A DNA stretch of 20,180 bases from an uncultured Eubacteriales bacterium (GTDB lineage Bacteria; Bacillota; Clostridia; Oscillospirales; Oscillospiraceae). The notes under the pieces were generated by a model, which searched no databases, was not told where the DNA came from, and saw only the letters and a list, made by a program, of their open reading frames with translations. The stretch covers positions 1 to 20,180 of the forward strand of contig USEU01000038.1 of NCBI GenBank assembly GCA_900553805.1. The letters are read 5' to 3'. The position numbers and the translations under genes were made by a program. This document shows positions 1 through 6,604 of the stretch, piece by piece (the stretch's first letter is position 1; every line of letters begins with the position of its first letter).

Positions 1-107
1 TTGAGCCAAAAATCCAGGCTGGGGCTTCTTGCCAAATTGTGCGGTGTTGCCCTTACCTTTTCATTCCCAGCAGAAGCGGCTGGTGCTCCTGCACCTATGC
101 AACCCCT

Positions 108-136
108 ATTTTATGGGATGGATGTCCCCCTGTCAA
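108..136 (-). promoter_or_regulatory. Strong leftward sigma-A promoter
   Basis: On the minus strand there is a perfect -35 TTGACA (136-131), a 17-base spacer and a -10 TAAAAT (113-108). Transcription would start near base 101 and leave the window. No start codon with a good ribosome site follows before base 1, so the product is either a long-leader gene or an RNA outside the view. Confidence 0.7.
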
Positions 137-237
137 TGCCTCCACAGGCAAATTCACCGAGGATGCTTTTTTCAAGGCCTCGTTTTCGTCATTTTGTCAA
201 AGCCCTGTTTTTTTAGACTGCATAAAAATTTTTTGAC

Positions 238-266
238 TTGTTTTTGGCGAAGGAATCGAGTATACT
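238..266 (+). promoter_or_regulatory. Candidate promoter of plsC
   Basis: A -35-like TTGTTT (238-243) is followed by 17 bases and a -10 TATACT (261-266), in an AT-rich patch upstream of plsC. TTGACT at 233-238 matches the -35 consensus better but sits 22 bases from the -10, which is too far. The predicted leader is about 90 bases. Confidence 0.5.
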
Positions 267-362
267 ATTACTTTATAAATCGTGAGCGCGGAGAAAAGAC
301 ACCCTGAAGGGTAAAACCGCACCCATTTGCGCGGCAGCGGGAATAAGAGGAGAAGAGATATT

Positions 363-1208
363 ATGTTATACGCAAGCATGCTGGTGTTTGCCGCAATTGC
401 GGCGGTGGGGATCTGCCTTCTGGCCGGGGGCTTTGGGAGCCTGGCCTGGCTGTGGCTCCTGCCGGTGGGCTTTATCGGGGGCTTCCTGCTGGCGTTTCTG
501 CTGGCATTCCTGTTTATTTTCATCCTGTGCAGCCGGGTAGACACCTCCGTGCCCCAGGAGCATGACGATCCCTTCTTCCGCAAGGTGACCTATCTGTATG
601 CCGAGGCCATCATCCCCTTCCTGCGGATGAAGGTGCACACCCGCGGCCTGGAAAAGACCCCCAAGGAGGGCCGGTTCCTGCTGGTGTGCAACCATCTTTT
701 CGAGCTGGACCCGGTGGTGCTCTATGCCTATTTCCAGCAGAGCCAGCTGGCGTTCATCTCCAAGCGGGAGAATAACGATATGTTCATCATCGGCAAGCTG
801 ATGCACAAGCTGATGGCGCAGCTGATCAATCGGGAAAACGACCGGGAGGCGCTGAAGACCATCCTCAAATGCGTCCAGCTCATCCGGGAGGACGAGGTAT
901 CCATCGCCGTGTTCCCGGAGGGATACATCAGCAAGAACCATCACCTGATGCACTTCCGCAGCGGCGCGCTGAAGATCGCCACCAAGGCAAAGGTGCCCAT
1001 CGTGGTGTGCACCATCCAGGGCACGGACAAGGTGGTGGGCAATATCCTGCATCTGCGCAGCACCCCCATCGAGCTGCACCTGCTGGACGTGATCTCCGTG
1101 GAGGAAATGCAGGGCCGCACCGCCACCGATATCGGCGAGCAGATCTACCAGATGATGGCCGCCGACCTTGGCCCCGATTATGCCCCCCTGGATGCAGAAA
1201 ACCCTTGA
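363..1208 (+). CDS. plsC: 1-acyl-sn-glycerol-3-phosphate acyltransferase family protein
   Basis: A 281-residue membrane acyltransferase of the PlsC/LPLAT family, which adds an acyl chain to lysophosphatidic acid (or a related lysolipid) to make phosphatidic acid at the cytoplasmic membrane. Two hydrophobic segments fill roughly residues 3-25 and 30-55. The catalytic block NHxxxxD is seen as N110-H111...D116. The FPEG block that binds the glycerol phosphate is at 184-187. ATG 363 is chosen because AGGAG lies 10 bases upstream; an in-frame TTG at 327 has no ribosome site. The gene is followed at once by the glyQS promoter. The family is clear. The exact acceptor lipid is not, because LPLAT proteins with long N-terminal membrane regions vary in substrate. 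Confidence 0.88.
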   Translation: MLYASMLVFAAIAAVGICLLAGGFGSLAWLWLLPVGFIGGFLLAFLLAFLFIFILCSRVDTSVPQEHDDPFFRKVTYLYAEAIIPFLRMKVHTRGLEKTPKEGRFLLVCNHLFELDPVVLYAYFQQSQLAFISKRENNDMFIIGKLMHKLMAQLINRENDREALKTILKCVQLIREDEVSIAVFPEGYISKNHHLMHFRSGALKIATKAKVPIVVCTIQGTDKVVGNILHLRSTPIELHLLDVISVEEMQGRTATDIGEQIYQMMAADLGPDYAPLDAENP

Positions 1209-1233
1209 TTTATAGGAGCTTCTAACGTATAAT
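1205..1233 (+). promoter_or_regulatory. Promoter of glyQS overlapping the plsC stop codon
   Basis: TTGATT (1205-1210), a 17-base spacer and a perfect TATAAT (1228-1233). The -35 box contains the TGA stop of plsC (1206-1208), so the two genes are packed without wasted space but have separate promoters. The predicted leader is about 60 bases, with no T-box features visible. Confidence 0.75.
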
Positions 1234-1300
1234 GGCGGGGTAAAATCAACCAGCCTCCCCTGAAAGGGCAACGATAACTACAAAAGCAGGAGGAAATAAA

Positions 1301-2728
1301 ATGAAGAACAGTGAAAAGACCTTGGACATGATTGTGAATCTGTGCAAGAGCCGGGGCTTTGTGTATGCCGGGTCCGAGATCTACGGCGGTCTGGCAAACG
1401 CCTGGGACTACGGCCCCCTGGGCGTGGAGTTCAAGAACAATGTGAAAAAGGCGTGGATGAAGAAGTTCGTCCAGGAGTCCGACTACAATGTGGGCCTGGA
1501 CGCCGCCATCCTGATGAACCCCACCACCTGGGTCACCACCGGCCACGTGGGCAATTTCTCCGATCCCCTGGTGGACTGCAAGGGCTGCGGCTCCCGGCAG
1601 CGGGCGGACAAGCTGATCGAGGCCTGCGAGGCAGGCGGCGCGGTGAACGTGGACGCCATGAGCTTTGAGGAGATGGACGCCTTTATCGCCGCCCACGACG
1701 AGGTAGTCTGCCCCAACTGCGGCAAGCACAATTTCACCCCCATCCGCAAGTTCAACCTGATGTTCAAGACCCAGATCGGCGTCACCGAGGATTCCTCCTC
1801 CACCGTGTATCTGCGGCCGGAGACCGCTCAGGGCATCTTCGTCAACTTTGCCAACATCCAGCGCACCACCCGGCGCAAGCTGCCCTTCGGCGTCTGCCAG
1901 GTGGGCAAGGCCTTCCGCAATGAGATCACCCCGGGCAACTTCACCTTCCGTACCCGGGAATTTGAGCAGATGGAGTGCGAATTCTTCTGCCAGCCGGGCA
2001 CCGATCTGGAGTGGTTCGCCTACTGGAAGGACTACTGCAAGAATTGGCTCATCAGCCTGGGCATCAAGGAGGAGAGCCTGCGCCTGCGCGACCATGAGCC
2101 TGCGGAGCTGGCCTTCTATTCCCGGGCCACCACCGATATCGAGTATCAGTTCCCCTTCGGCTCCGGCTGGGGCGAGCTGTGGGGCATTGCCGACCGCACC
2201 AATTACGACCTGGGCCGCCATCAGGAGGCCAGCGGTAAGAGCCTGGAATACTACGACCAGGAGAAGAACGAGCACTATATCCCCTACGTCATCGAGCCCA
2301 GCCTGGGCTGCGACCGGGTGGCGCTGGCCTTCCTGTGCGAGGCCTACGACGAAGAGGTAGTCGGCCAGGATAAGAAGGGCAATCCCGACATCCGTACCGT
2401 GCTGCACCTGCATCCGGCCCTGGCACCCTTCAAGGCGGCGGTGCTGCCCCTGTCCAAGAAGCTGTCCCCCAAGGCCGAGGAAATCTATAAGATGCTGAGG
2501 CACGACTTCATGGTGGACTTTGACGACGCCGGCTCCATCGGCAAGCGCTACCGCCGGGAAGATGAGATCGGCACCCCCCTGTGCATCACTGTGGACTTCC
2601 AGACCGTGGGCGACGAGAACACCCCCGCCGATAACTGCGTCACCGTCCGCGACCGCGACACCATGGAGCAGGTGCGCATCCCCATCAGCGAGCTGAAGGA
2701 CTTCATTGCCAAGAAGTGCGATTTCTAA
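1301..2728 (+). CDS. glyQS: Glycyl-tRNA synthetase (single-chain, alpha2 type)
   Basis: A class II aminoacyl-tRNA synthetase of 475 residues that charges tRNA-Gly with glycine in the cytoplasm. It is the eukaryote/archaea-like homodimeric form, not the GlyQ/GlyS alpha2beta2 form. The N-terminus has the typical block [16 protein letters not shown]. Motif 2 begins FRNEITPG at 205-212, and motif 3 is EPSLGCDR at 332-339. A zinc-binding insertion is formed by C93-x2-C96 and C137-x2-C140. The C-terminal part (about 380-475) has the anticodon-binding fold sequence, including [26 protein letters not shown] lies 7 bases before ATG 1301. The length is normal for the family. It ends just before a strong terminator shared with the convergent carboxypeptidase gene. 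Confidence 0.97.
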   Translation: MKNSEKTLDMIVNLCKSRGFVYAGSEIYGGLANAWDYGPLGVEFKNNVKKAWMKKFVQESDYNVGLDAAILMNPTTWVTTGHVGNFSDPLVDCKGCGSRQRADKLIEACEAGGAVNVDAMSFEEMDAFIAAHDEVVCPNCGKHNFTPIRKFNLMFKTQIGVTEDSSSTVYLRPETAQGIFVNFANIQRTTRRKLPFGVCQVGKAFRNEITPGNFTFRTREFEQMECEFFCQPGTDLEWFAYWKDYCKNWLISLGIKEESLRLRDHEPAELAFYSRATTDIEYQFPFGSGWGELWGIADRTNYDLGRHQEASGKSLEYYDQEKNEHYIPYVIEPSLGCDRVALAFLCEAYDEEVVGQDKKGNPDIRTVLHLHPALAPFKAAVLPLSKKLSPKAEEIYKMLRHDFMVDFDDAGSIGKRYRREDEIGTPLCITVDFQTVGDENTPADNCVTVRDRDTMEQVRIPISELKDFIAKKCDF

Positions 2729-2745
2729 GGAAGCTCTGATACAGT

Positions 2746-2785
2746 AAAAAAATCCGCGGCCTCCGTTGGGGGCCGCGGATTTTTT
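2746..2785. terminator. Bidirectional intrinsic terminator
   Basis: A 10-base perfect stem, ATCCGCGGCC (2752-2761) with GGCCGCGGAT (2771-2780), and a 9-base loop. It has an A-run on the left (2746-2751) and a T-run on the right (2780-2785). It can therefore stop transcription of glyQS and of the convergent minus-strand gene. The TAA stop of that minus-strand gene lies inside it (2784-2786). Confidence 0.92.
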
Positions 2786-4088
2786 ATGGCTCCATCTTTT
2801 TCTTCATCCGCCGGATCTTTGCCTTGAGATGACGGCGGCGGCGGTGACGCTTGAGCTGGCGGTGAAGCCAGAGCAGGATGAGGACGATCAGCGCCAGCGC
2901 GGCCGCCGCAATGACGATGCGCGCGGCGCGGGGCACGCCCTCCAGGGTGACGGAGGGGTTTTGCAGCAGCTCCGCCAGGGTGAAGGCCTCCCGGGGTTTG
3001 GGCGGGCGCTCCAGCTCCAGCTCCGCGTCCGGCAGCCGCAGCTCATGGAGCGTGGCGGTGACGGCGGCGGTGCGCCGCAGCGCCCGGGCGTCCGCGTTCT
3101 CCGGCAGCGTCACGGTGTAGCGGATGTCCTCCATGGACATATCCGCCGGGATCAAATAGGAGAATTGCTGCCCCGCCCTGGGGGTAAAGTCCTCCAGGTC
3201 CTGTCCGGCGGCAATCAGCTCCCCGGATACCGTCACCCGGCAATAGTGGGAAAAGCCGTAGTCCAGCAGCTTGTGGGCATCCTTGTACTTATCCTCCAGC
3301 AGGGGGGATTTCATGGTCACCGCCACCAGTGTGACCCCGTCCCGCTGCACCACGGCGGCGAAGGTGCCCTGGGCGCTGGAGGTCCAGCCGGTTTTGGCCA
3401 TCTGCACGCCCTCGTAATAGTATTGTCCTCCGGCCAGGAGCCGGTCCTTGTTCTGGAAGCTCCGGGCGGCGGAGAGATTGGTGGCGGGCAGGGTATAGCT
3501 GACGGTGTTGAAGTAGCGGGCCAGCCCCTCCTGCTTCCAGGCGGCGGCAGTGATCAGAGCCATATCGTAGGCGGTGGTGGTGTGGGTGCTGTCCGGCAGG
3601 CCGTTGGCGTTGGAAAAATGGGTGTCCGTGGCCCCCAGGGCCTGGGCCGCCTCCGTCATCTGCTCCGCAAAGGCCGCCAGACTCCCCGCCACCGCCTCGG
3701 CCAGCACATTGGCGGCGTCGTTGGCGGACTCCATGCCGATGGCATACAGCGCCTGCTCCGCGGTCAGCTGCTCCCCCGGCAGCAGGGAGATGTGGGAGGA
3801 GCTGCGGGGCACCGCGTTCACCGCAGTCTGGGAAACGGTAAGTACCTGCTCCGGCTCCAGGCTCTGCACCGCCAGAAGCGCGGTCATCAGCTTGGTGATG
3901 CTGGCCGGGTAGAGTGCCTGGTGCATATTCTTTTCGTACAGCACCGTGCCGGTGTCCGCGTCCAGCAGCACCGCCGCCTGGCTGGCCAGCGCCAGCGGCT
4001 CCTCCGCCCTCGCGGGCACCGCCCCCGCCAGCACCAGCCAGCACAGCGCCAGGCACAAAAGCCGGGCGATCCTGTTTCGTTCCATCAT
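2784..4088 (-). CDS. D-alanyl-D-alanine carboxypeptidase (PBP5/DacF-type, S11 family)
   Basis: A 434-residue serine-type DD-carboxypeptidase that trims the terminal D-Ala from peptidoglycan stem peptides outside the membrane. A signal peptide is seen at residues 1-28 (hydrophobic core LLCLALCWLVLAG, likely cut after ARA). The three penicillin-binding motifs are all present: SxxK as S63-ITK66, SxN as S121-A-N123, and KTG at 232-234. A C-terminal hydrophobic helix at about 389-407, followed by a 27-residue strongly basic tail, should anchor it as a single-pass membrane protein. Many family members use only an amphipathic C-terminal helix instead. GGAG lies 10 bases before the start; two adjacent ATG codons make the start uncertain by one residue. 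It is a single gene, convergent with glyQS. Confidence 0.95.
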   Translation of the reverse strand: MMERNRIARLLCLALCWLVLAGAVPARAEEPLALASQAAVLLDADTGTVLYEKNMHQALYPASITKLMTALLAVQSLEPEQVLTVSQTAVNAVPRSSSHISLLPGEQLTAEQALYAIGMESANDAANVLAEAVAGSLAAFAEQMTEAAQALGATDTHFSNANGLPDSTHTTTAYDMALITAAAWKQEGLARYFNTVSYTLPATNLSAARSFQNKDRLLAGGQYYYEGVQMAKTGWTSSAQGTFAAVVQRDGVTLVAVTMKSPLLEDKYKDAHKLLDYGFSHYCRVTVSGELIAAGQDLEDFTPRAGQQFSYLIPADMSMEDIRYTVTLPENADARALRRTAAVTATLHELRLPDAELELERPPKPREAFTLAELLQNPSVTLEGVPRAARIVIAAAALALIVLILLWLHRQLKRHRRRRHLKAKIRRMKKKMEP

Positions 4089-4190
4089 GTCTGCATGGCT
4101 CCAATCAAGAGAAATGATTAAAAATATATTCTACTCTATTTTCACCCAAATTGGAATATCCCTCCGGGCATTTTTCAACAAATTTCTATG

Positions 4191-4272
4191 TAGGGATCGT
4201 AAATTGGCGGTGTACGTTGAATGGAATGCACTCCGTCCCCTACGATCATGTCGGACTGCGGTCCATTCAACG
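4191..4272. repeat. Palindromic intergenic repeat
   Basis: Arms of 21 bases at 4215-4235 and 4252-4272 are inverted copies of each other with 18 of 21 positions matching (both begin or end with CGTTGAATGGA), around a 16-base loop. GATCGTA (4195-4201) is also inverted as TACGATC (4241-4247). A 15-base part of the right arm (4256-4270) recurs exactly, inverted, at 15115-15129 after the oleate hydratase gene, and CGTTGAATGG recurs at 10474-10483. This suggests a dispersed repeat family in this genome. Confidence 0.65.
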
Positions 4273-4416
4273 GGCCTTATGGGTTATGCTGACTTGACAA
4301 CATTTGCGTGCCGCCTGGGCCGGAAACTCGGCGCGGGAAAAGACGCTTTTTTGATCGCTAATTATTAAAATATCCTTAATTTTCCAGGGAAACCATTATC
4401 TTAAAGCGTTCTTAAT

Positions 4417-4445
4417 TTGACATGCTGTAAAAATGCCGATAGAAT
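4417..4445 (+). promoter_or_regulatory. Consensus promoter of the solute-binding protein gene
   Basis: A perfect -35 TTGACA (4417-4422), a 17-base spacer and TAGAAT (4440-4445). The start point near 4452 lies downstream of the ATG at 4433, which rules that ATG out as the gene start. Two CTTAA boxes 11 bases apart (4400 and 4411) sit directly upstream of and against the -35 and might bind a regulator. Confidence 0.82.
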
Positions 4446-4469
4446 GTAGCAAACTGGAAGGAGGTGAAT

Positions 4470-4502
4470 GTGAGGAAAAACGGATCCGAAGGAAGCCGAT
4501 GA
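4470..4502 (+). CDS. Possible 10-codon leader peptide
   Basis: A GTG start at 4470 is preceded by a full AAGGAGG (4458-4464) with a 5-base spacing, and the frame runs VRKNGSEGSR then TGA (4500-4502). It lies wholly in the predicted leader, 20 bases upstream of the start of the secreted protein, which has its own AAAGGAGG. A strong ribosome site with no other use is the only support; it could also be a standby ribosome site. Confidence 0.25.
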   Translation: MRKNGSEGSR

Positions 4503-4522
4503 AATTTAAAGGAGGTAATGTT

Positions 4523-5875
4523 ATGAGAATGAATTTATTGCGCCGTGCGTTGGTGCTGGCGCTGTGTGCTGCTCTGGTGATGGGCGTTGCCGCCCAGGGG
4601 GCCGGGGCGGAGGGGGTCGACCTCTGGCTGGTGACGGAGGAGACCGCCGAAAATGGAATGAACGGGGCGGTGCGCGCCCAGATCGATGCGTTCTGTCAGG
4701 CGAACCCGGAGGTTTCCATCCGCATGGATATCCTGCCCAACAAGGAAGCGGAGCGGGCGGAATACTTGCGGGAGCTGCGCCGGAAGATCGAAAGCGGCGC
4801 AGGGCCGGACCTGTACCTGCTGCCCACTGGCACCGTCCTGGCCCTGGATCAGCCCCTGCAATACACCTACCGTGAAATCGACCCGATCTTCCCGGACGTT
4901 CCAGCAGCCATGGCGGCAGGCAGCTTTGCCGATGTGAGCGAATACTATCAGCGCGACGCCGGGCTGGGTGTGGAGGCGCTGAACACGGCGGTGATGGATG
5001 CCGGTGTGCCGGACGGGGCCAGATATGTCCTGCCTCTGCGCTATACTGTGATGGCGCTCTATGCCTTTGACGAAAAGCTGCCCGATGCCGGAATCACGCC
5101 GGAACTTCTGGATCAGCCTGTGGATGTCATCATGCGTCAGGCGGTGGAGGACGGGAACGTGGAGCTGGCACGTCAGATACGCTCCATGGGCAGCAGCGCC
5201 TTTTCCGATCTGCCGGGCAGCGGGGAGGATGCCCTGACTGCGCAGCAGCTGGCTTCTTTTCTGAAGGACTACCAGGCGCTGATCGCGCTGTTGGGCGGGG
5301 ACAACGCTTATCCCAGCCGCTTCGACTTTTTTGATTTTGATGCCGCATCCGCCGCCCCTGTTTATCGCGGCGTGATCGCGGATGCGCTGAATTTCCTGGC
5401 GGCAGCCAGGGTTTCCGGCCAGAGCGTGTCCATGCATCCCCTGCGCACCACCGCCGGGGATACCCTTGCGCTGGTTACATATTACGGCGCGGTGGGCAGC
5501 GGCTGTGAAGACCCGGAGCTGGCCTACGAATTCCTGCGGCAGTTCCTGACGGAGGATGCCCAGTGGGAGCAGGGCCGGGACATGCTGAACGCGGAATGGC
5601 CCTTCACCCCCATGGAGGGATGGCCGGTGCGCACCGTCGGCTCCGTCCGGGCGCTGTGGGCCGGTGCCCAGCAGTCCGGCAAGCTGCCTGATCTCCTGCC
5701 CACCGACAGCGACGTACCCCTGGTGGAAATGGAGCCGGATGTGGTCCGCTTCCCGGTGAAAACAGGCATTGCCGCGCTGGGAGCCCAGCTCAATGACGCC
5801 AAAAACGGCAACGCCCCCACCGACGCCGATCTGATCGCGCTGGCGGAGGCATTCCTGAAATCCTATACAGAGTAA
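4523..5875 (+). CDS. Secreted extracellular solute-binding protein (family 1-like)
   Basis: A 450-residue exported protein resembling the type 1 (sugar-type) substrate-binding proteins of ABC importers. Residues 1-29 form a signal peptide (RR, then a long Leu/Ala core, likely cut at AGA/EG). No lipobox Cys follows: the only nearby Cys is inside the hydrophobic core after LAL, so a lipid anchor is not supported. The stretch SGAGPDLYLLPTG (residues 91-103) matches the family's GxGPDV motif, and the C-terminal part DPELAYEFLRQFLTEDAQ is typical of these proteins. ATG 4523 is chosen because AAAGGAGG lies 6 bases upstream and the promoter start point is near 4452. No permease or ATPase gene is next to it, so its transporter, if any, is elsewhere. 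The ligand cannot be read from the sequence. Confidence 0.75.
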   Translation: MRMNLLRRALVLALCAALVMGVAAQGAGAEGVDLWLVTEETAENGMNGAVRAQIDAFCQANPEVSIRMDILPNKEAERAEYLRELRRKIESGAGPDLYLLPTGTVLALDQPLQYTYREIDPIFPDVPAAMAAGSFADVSEYYQRDAGLGVEALNTAVMDAGVPDGARYVLPLRYTVMALYAFDEKLPDAGITPELLDQPVDVIMRQAVEDGNVELARQIRSMGSSAFSDLPGSGEDALTAQQLASFLKDYQALIALLGGDNAYPSRFDFFDFDAASAAPVYRGVIADALNFLAAARVSGQSVSMHPLRTTAGDTLALVTYYGAVGSGCEDPELAYEFLRQFLTEDAQWEQGRDMLNAEWPFTPMEGWPVRTVGSVRALWAGAQQSGKLPDLLPTDSDVPLVEMEPDVVRFPVKTGIAALGAQLNDAKNGNAPTDADLIALAEAFLKSYTE

Positions 5876-5908
5876 AAAATTGGCGCGCCGCATTTGCGGC
5901 GCGCCAAA
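5876..5908. terminator. Bidirectional intrinsic terminator
   Basis: A 12-base stem, TTGGCGCGCCGC (5880-5891) with GCGGCGCGCCAA (5896-5907), and an ATTT loop. The A-run on the left (5874-5879) gives a T-run for the minus-strand hsp20 gene. On the plus strand only a broken T-rich stretch follows, so termination of the solute-binding gene may be weaker. Confidence 0.88.
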
Positions 5909-5925
5909 TATTCTGTTTTACAGAT

Positions 5926-6372
5926 TTACAGGATCTCCACGCTGGTGGTCTCGGGGAGCTCCTTCTTCACCGTCTTGGGGACGGACAGCTTCAGAATGCC
6001 GTCCTCGTACTTGGCGGAGATGTCCTCCGGGCGGACCACATTGCCCACGTAGAAGCTGCGGCTGCAAACGCCGGCGTAACGCTCCCGGCGGATATACTTG
6101 CCGTTCTTATCCTTCTCGTCCTTGTCCACGCCCTTGGTGGCGCCGATGGTCAGGTAGCCGTTCTTCAGGTCCACGCTGATCTCGTCCTTCTTGAAGCCGG
6201 GCAGGTCAATGTCCAGCTCATAGGAGCCGTCCAACTCCCGCACATCCGTCTTCATCATATTGCGTGCATGCTTCCCGTACAGCGCCTCATCGGTGCGGTT
6301 GGCGCTCATCAGGCCAAAGGGATCAGCAAAGAAATCATCAAACAGGTTCTCACCAAAAATGCTAGGCAACAT
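5926..6372 (-). CDS. Small heat shock protein (Hsp20/alpha-crystallin)
   Basis: A 148-residue ATP-independent chaperone that holds unfolding proteins in the cytoplasm. The N-terminal arm (residues 1-40) contains FDDFFADPFG, typical of Firmicutes Hsp18/Hsp20. The alpha-crystallin domain runs from about 41 to 140, with ELDIDLPGFKKDEISVDL, an RRERYAG segment before strand 6, and the diagnostic block YEDGILKLSVPK. A short C-terminal tail ends TSVEIL, where V-E-I acts as the IxI-like motif used for oligomer assembly. GGAGG lies 8 bases before ATG. The promoter overlaps a CIRCE operator, so the gene is predicted to be under HrcA control. Confidence 0.95.
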   Translation of the reverse strand: MLPSIFGENLFDDFFADPFGLMSANRTDEALYGKHARNMMKTDVRELDGSYELDIDLPGFKKDEISVDLKNGYLTIGATKGVDKDEKDKNGKYIRRERYAGVCSRSFYVGNVVRPEDISAKYEDGILKLSVPKTVKKELPETTSVEIL

Positions 6373-6475
6373 AAGTCATTCCTCCATTCGAATCCGTCTT
6401 GCTTTTCGGGGCGGCCTTGCCGCCGCCTCCCGGCGAATTCCTTTTGTTACCGTTCCTCTCTCAAGGAACACCTGT

Positions 6476-6503
6476 ATTATAGCACGGATTTTAGCACTGT
6501 CAA
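6476..6503 (-). promoter_or_regulatory. Promoter of hsp20
   Basis: On the minus strand: perfect TTGACA (6503-6498), 16-base spacer, perfect TATAAT (6481-6476). The -35 box and spacer lie inside the CIRCE operator. The start point near 6469 gives a leader of about 96 bases containing a GGCGGC-CTT-GCCGCC hairpin (6410-6424). Confidence 0.88.
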
Positions 6504-6517
6504 GATGTGAGTGCTAA
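6491..6517. promoter_or_regulatory. CIRCE operator (HrcA binding site)
   Basis: TTAGCACTG (6491-6499), 9 bases, GAGTGCTAA (6509-6517). The family consensus is TTAGCACTC-N9-GAGTGCTAA, so 17 of 18 arm positions match. It covers the -35 of the hsp20 promoter, which fits repression by HrcA. No hrcA, groE or dnaK gene is in the window. Confidence 0.93.
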
Positions 6518-6552
6518 AGTTCACAAAACATGGGAGGAATGTTCACAGTTTG

Positions 6553-6592
6553 ATAAAAAACAAACGCCGCGGGGGCCAAAACACCCCCGCGG
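6553..6592 (-). terminator. Terminator of the small acidic protein gene
   Basis: A 9-base stem, CCGCGGGGG (6567-6575) with CCCCCGCGG (6584-6592). Read on the minus strand it is followed by CG, TTTG and a run of six T (6560-6555). It lies 12 bases after the stop of the 80-residue protein gene. Confidence 0.88.
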
Positions 6593-6604
6593 ACGCGTTC
6601 GTTC

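Larger units (their letters stand above)
1..362. other. Intergenic region with divergent promoters, no convincing gene
   Basis: I see no protein-coding signal here. A 71-codon open frame from base 1 starts only with TTG, has no visible ribosome site and resembles no family I know. The leftward strand has a strong promoter at 108-136 and then about 100 bases with several small hairpins: GGTGC/GCACC at 82-95 with a 4-base loop, and CCAGC/GCTGG at 67-83. These two share bases 82-83, so they cannot both form completely. This looks like a structured leader or small RNA whose remainder lies left of the window. The rightward part (about 273-362) is the leader of plsC and includes the small hairpin ACCCT-GA-AGGGT. 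Confidence 0.5.
4089..4522. other. 434-base intergenic region with repeats and promoters
   Basis: This AT-richer gap contains, in order: an AT-rich stretch that probably carries the leftward carboxypeptidase promoter (weak candidate TTCCAA 4156-4151, 17 bases, TAGAAT 4133-4128); a palindromic repeat (4191-4272); a GC-rich patch ending in AAAAG-ACG-CTTTTTT (4339-4352) that resembles a terminator remnant but has no transcript obviously reading into it; and the consensus promoter and leader of the solute-binding protein gene. I see no gene in it apart from a possible 10-codon leader frame at 4470. Confidence 0.6.

Noticed and set aside
1..216. A 71-codon rightward open frame from a TTG at base 1 with a hydrophobic start
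   Set aside because: It has no ribosome site or family likeness, and the opposite strand carries a consensus promoter through it. It could only be the tail of a gene entering from the left, for which I see no support.
2766..4121. A 451-codon open frame opposite the carboxypeptidase gene
   Set aside because: It is a mirror frame caused by high GC: its protein is low-complexity (Gly, Gln, His, Arg), whereas the minus strand has SxxK, SxN and KTG motifs.
4290..4360. TTGACA at about 4294 as a second promoter
   Set aside because: No -10-like hexamer occurs at 16-18 bases; the downstream sequence there is GC-rich.
4433..4522. A 30-codon N-terminal extension of the solute-binding protein
   Set aside because: The ATG at 4433 lies between the -35 and -10 boxes, and the extension would bury the signal peptide. 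AAAGGAGG fixes the start at 4523.
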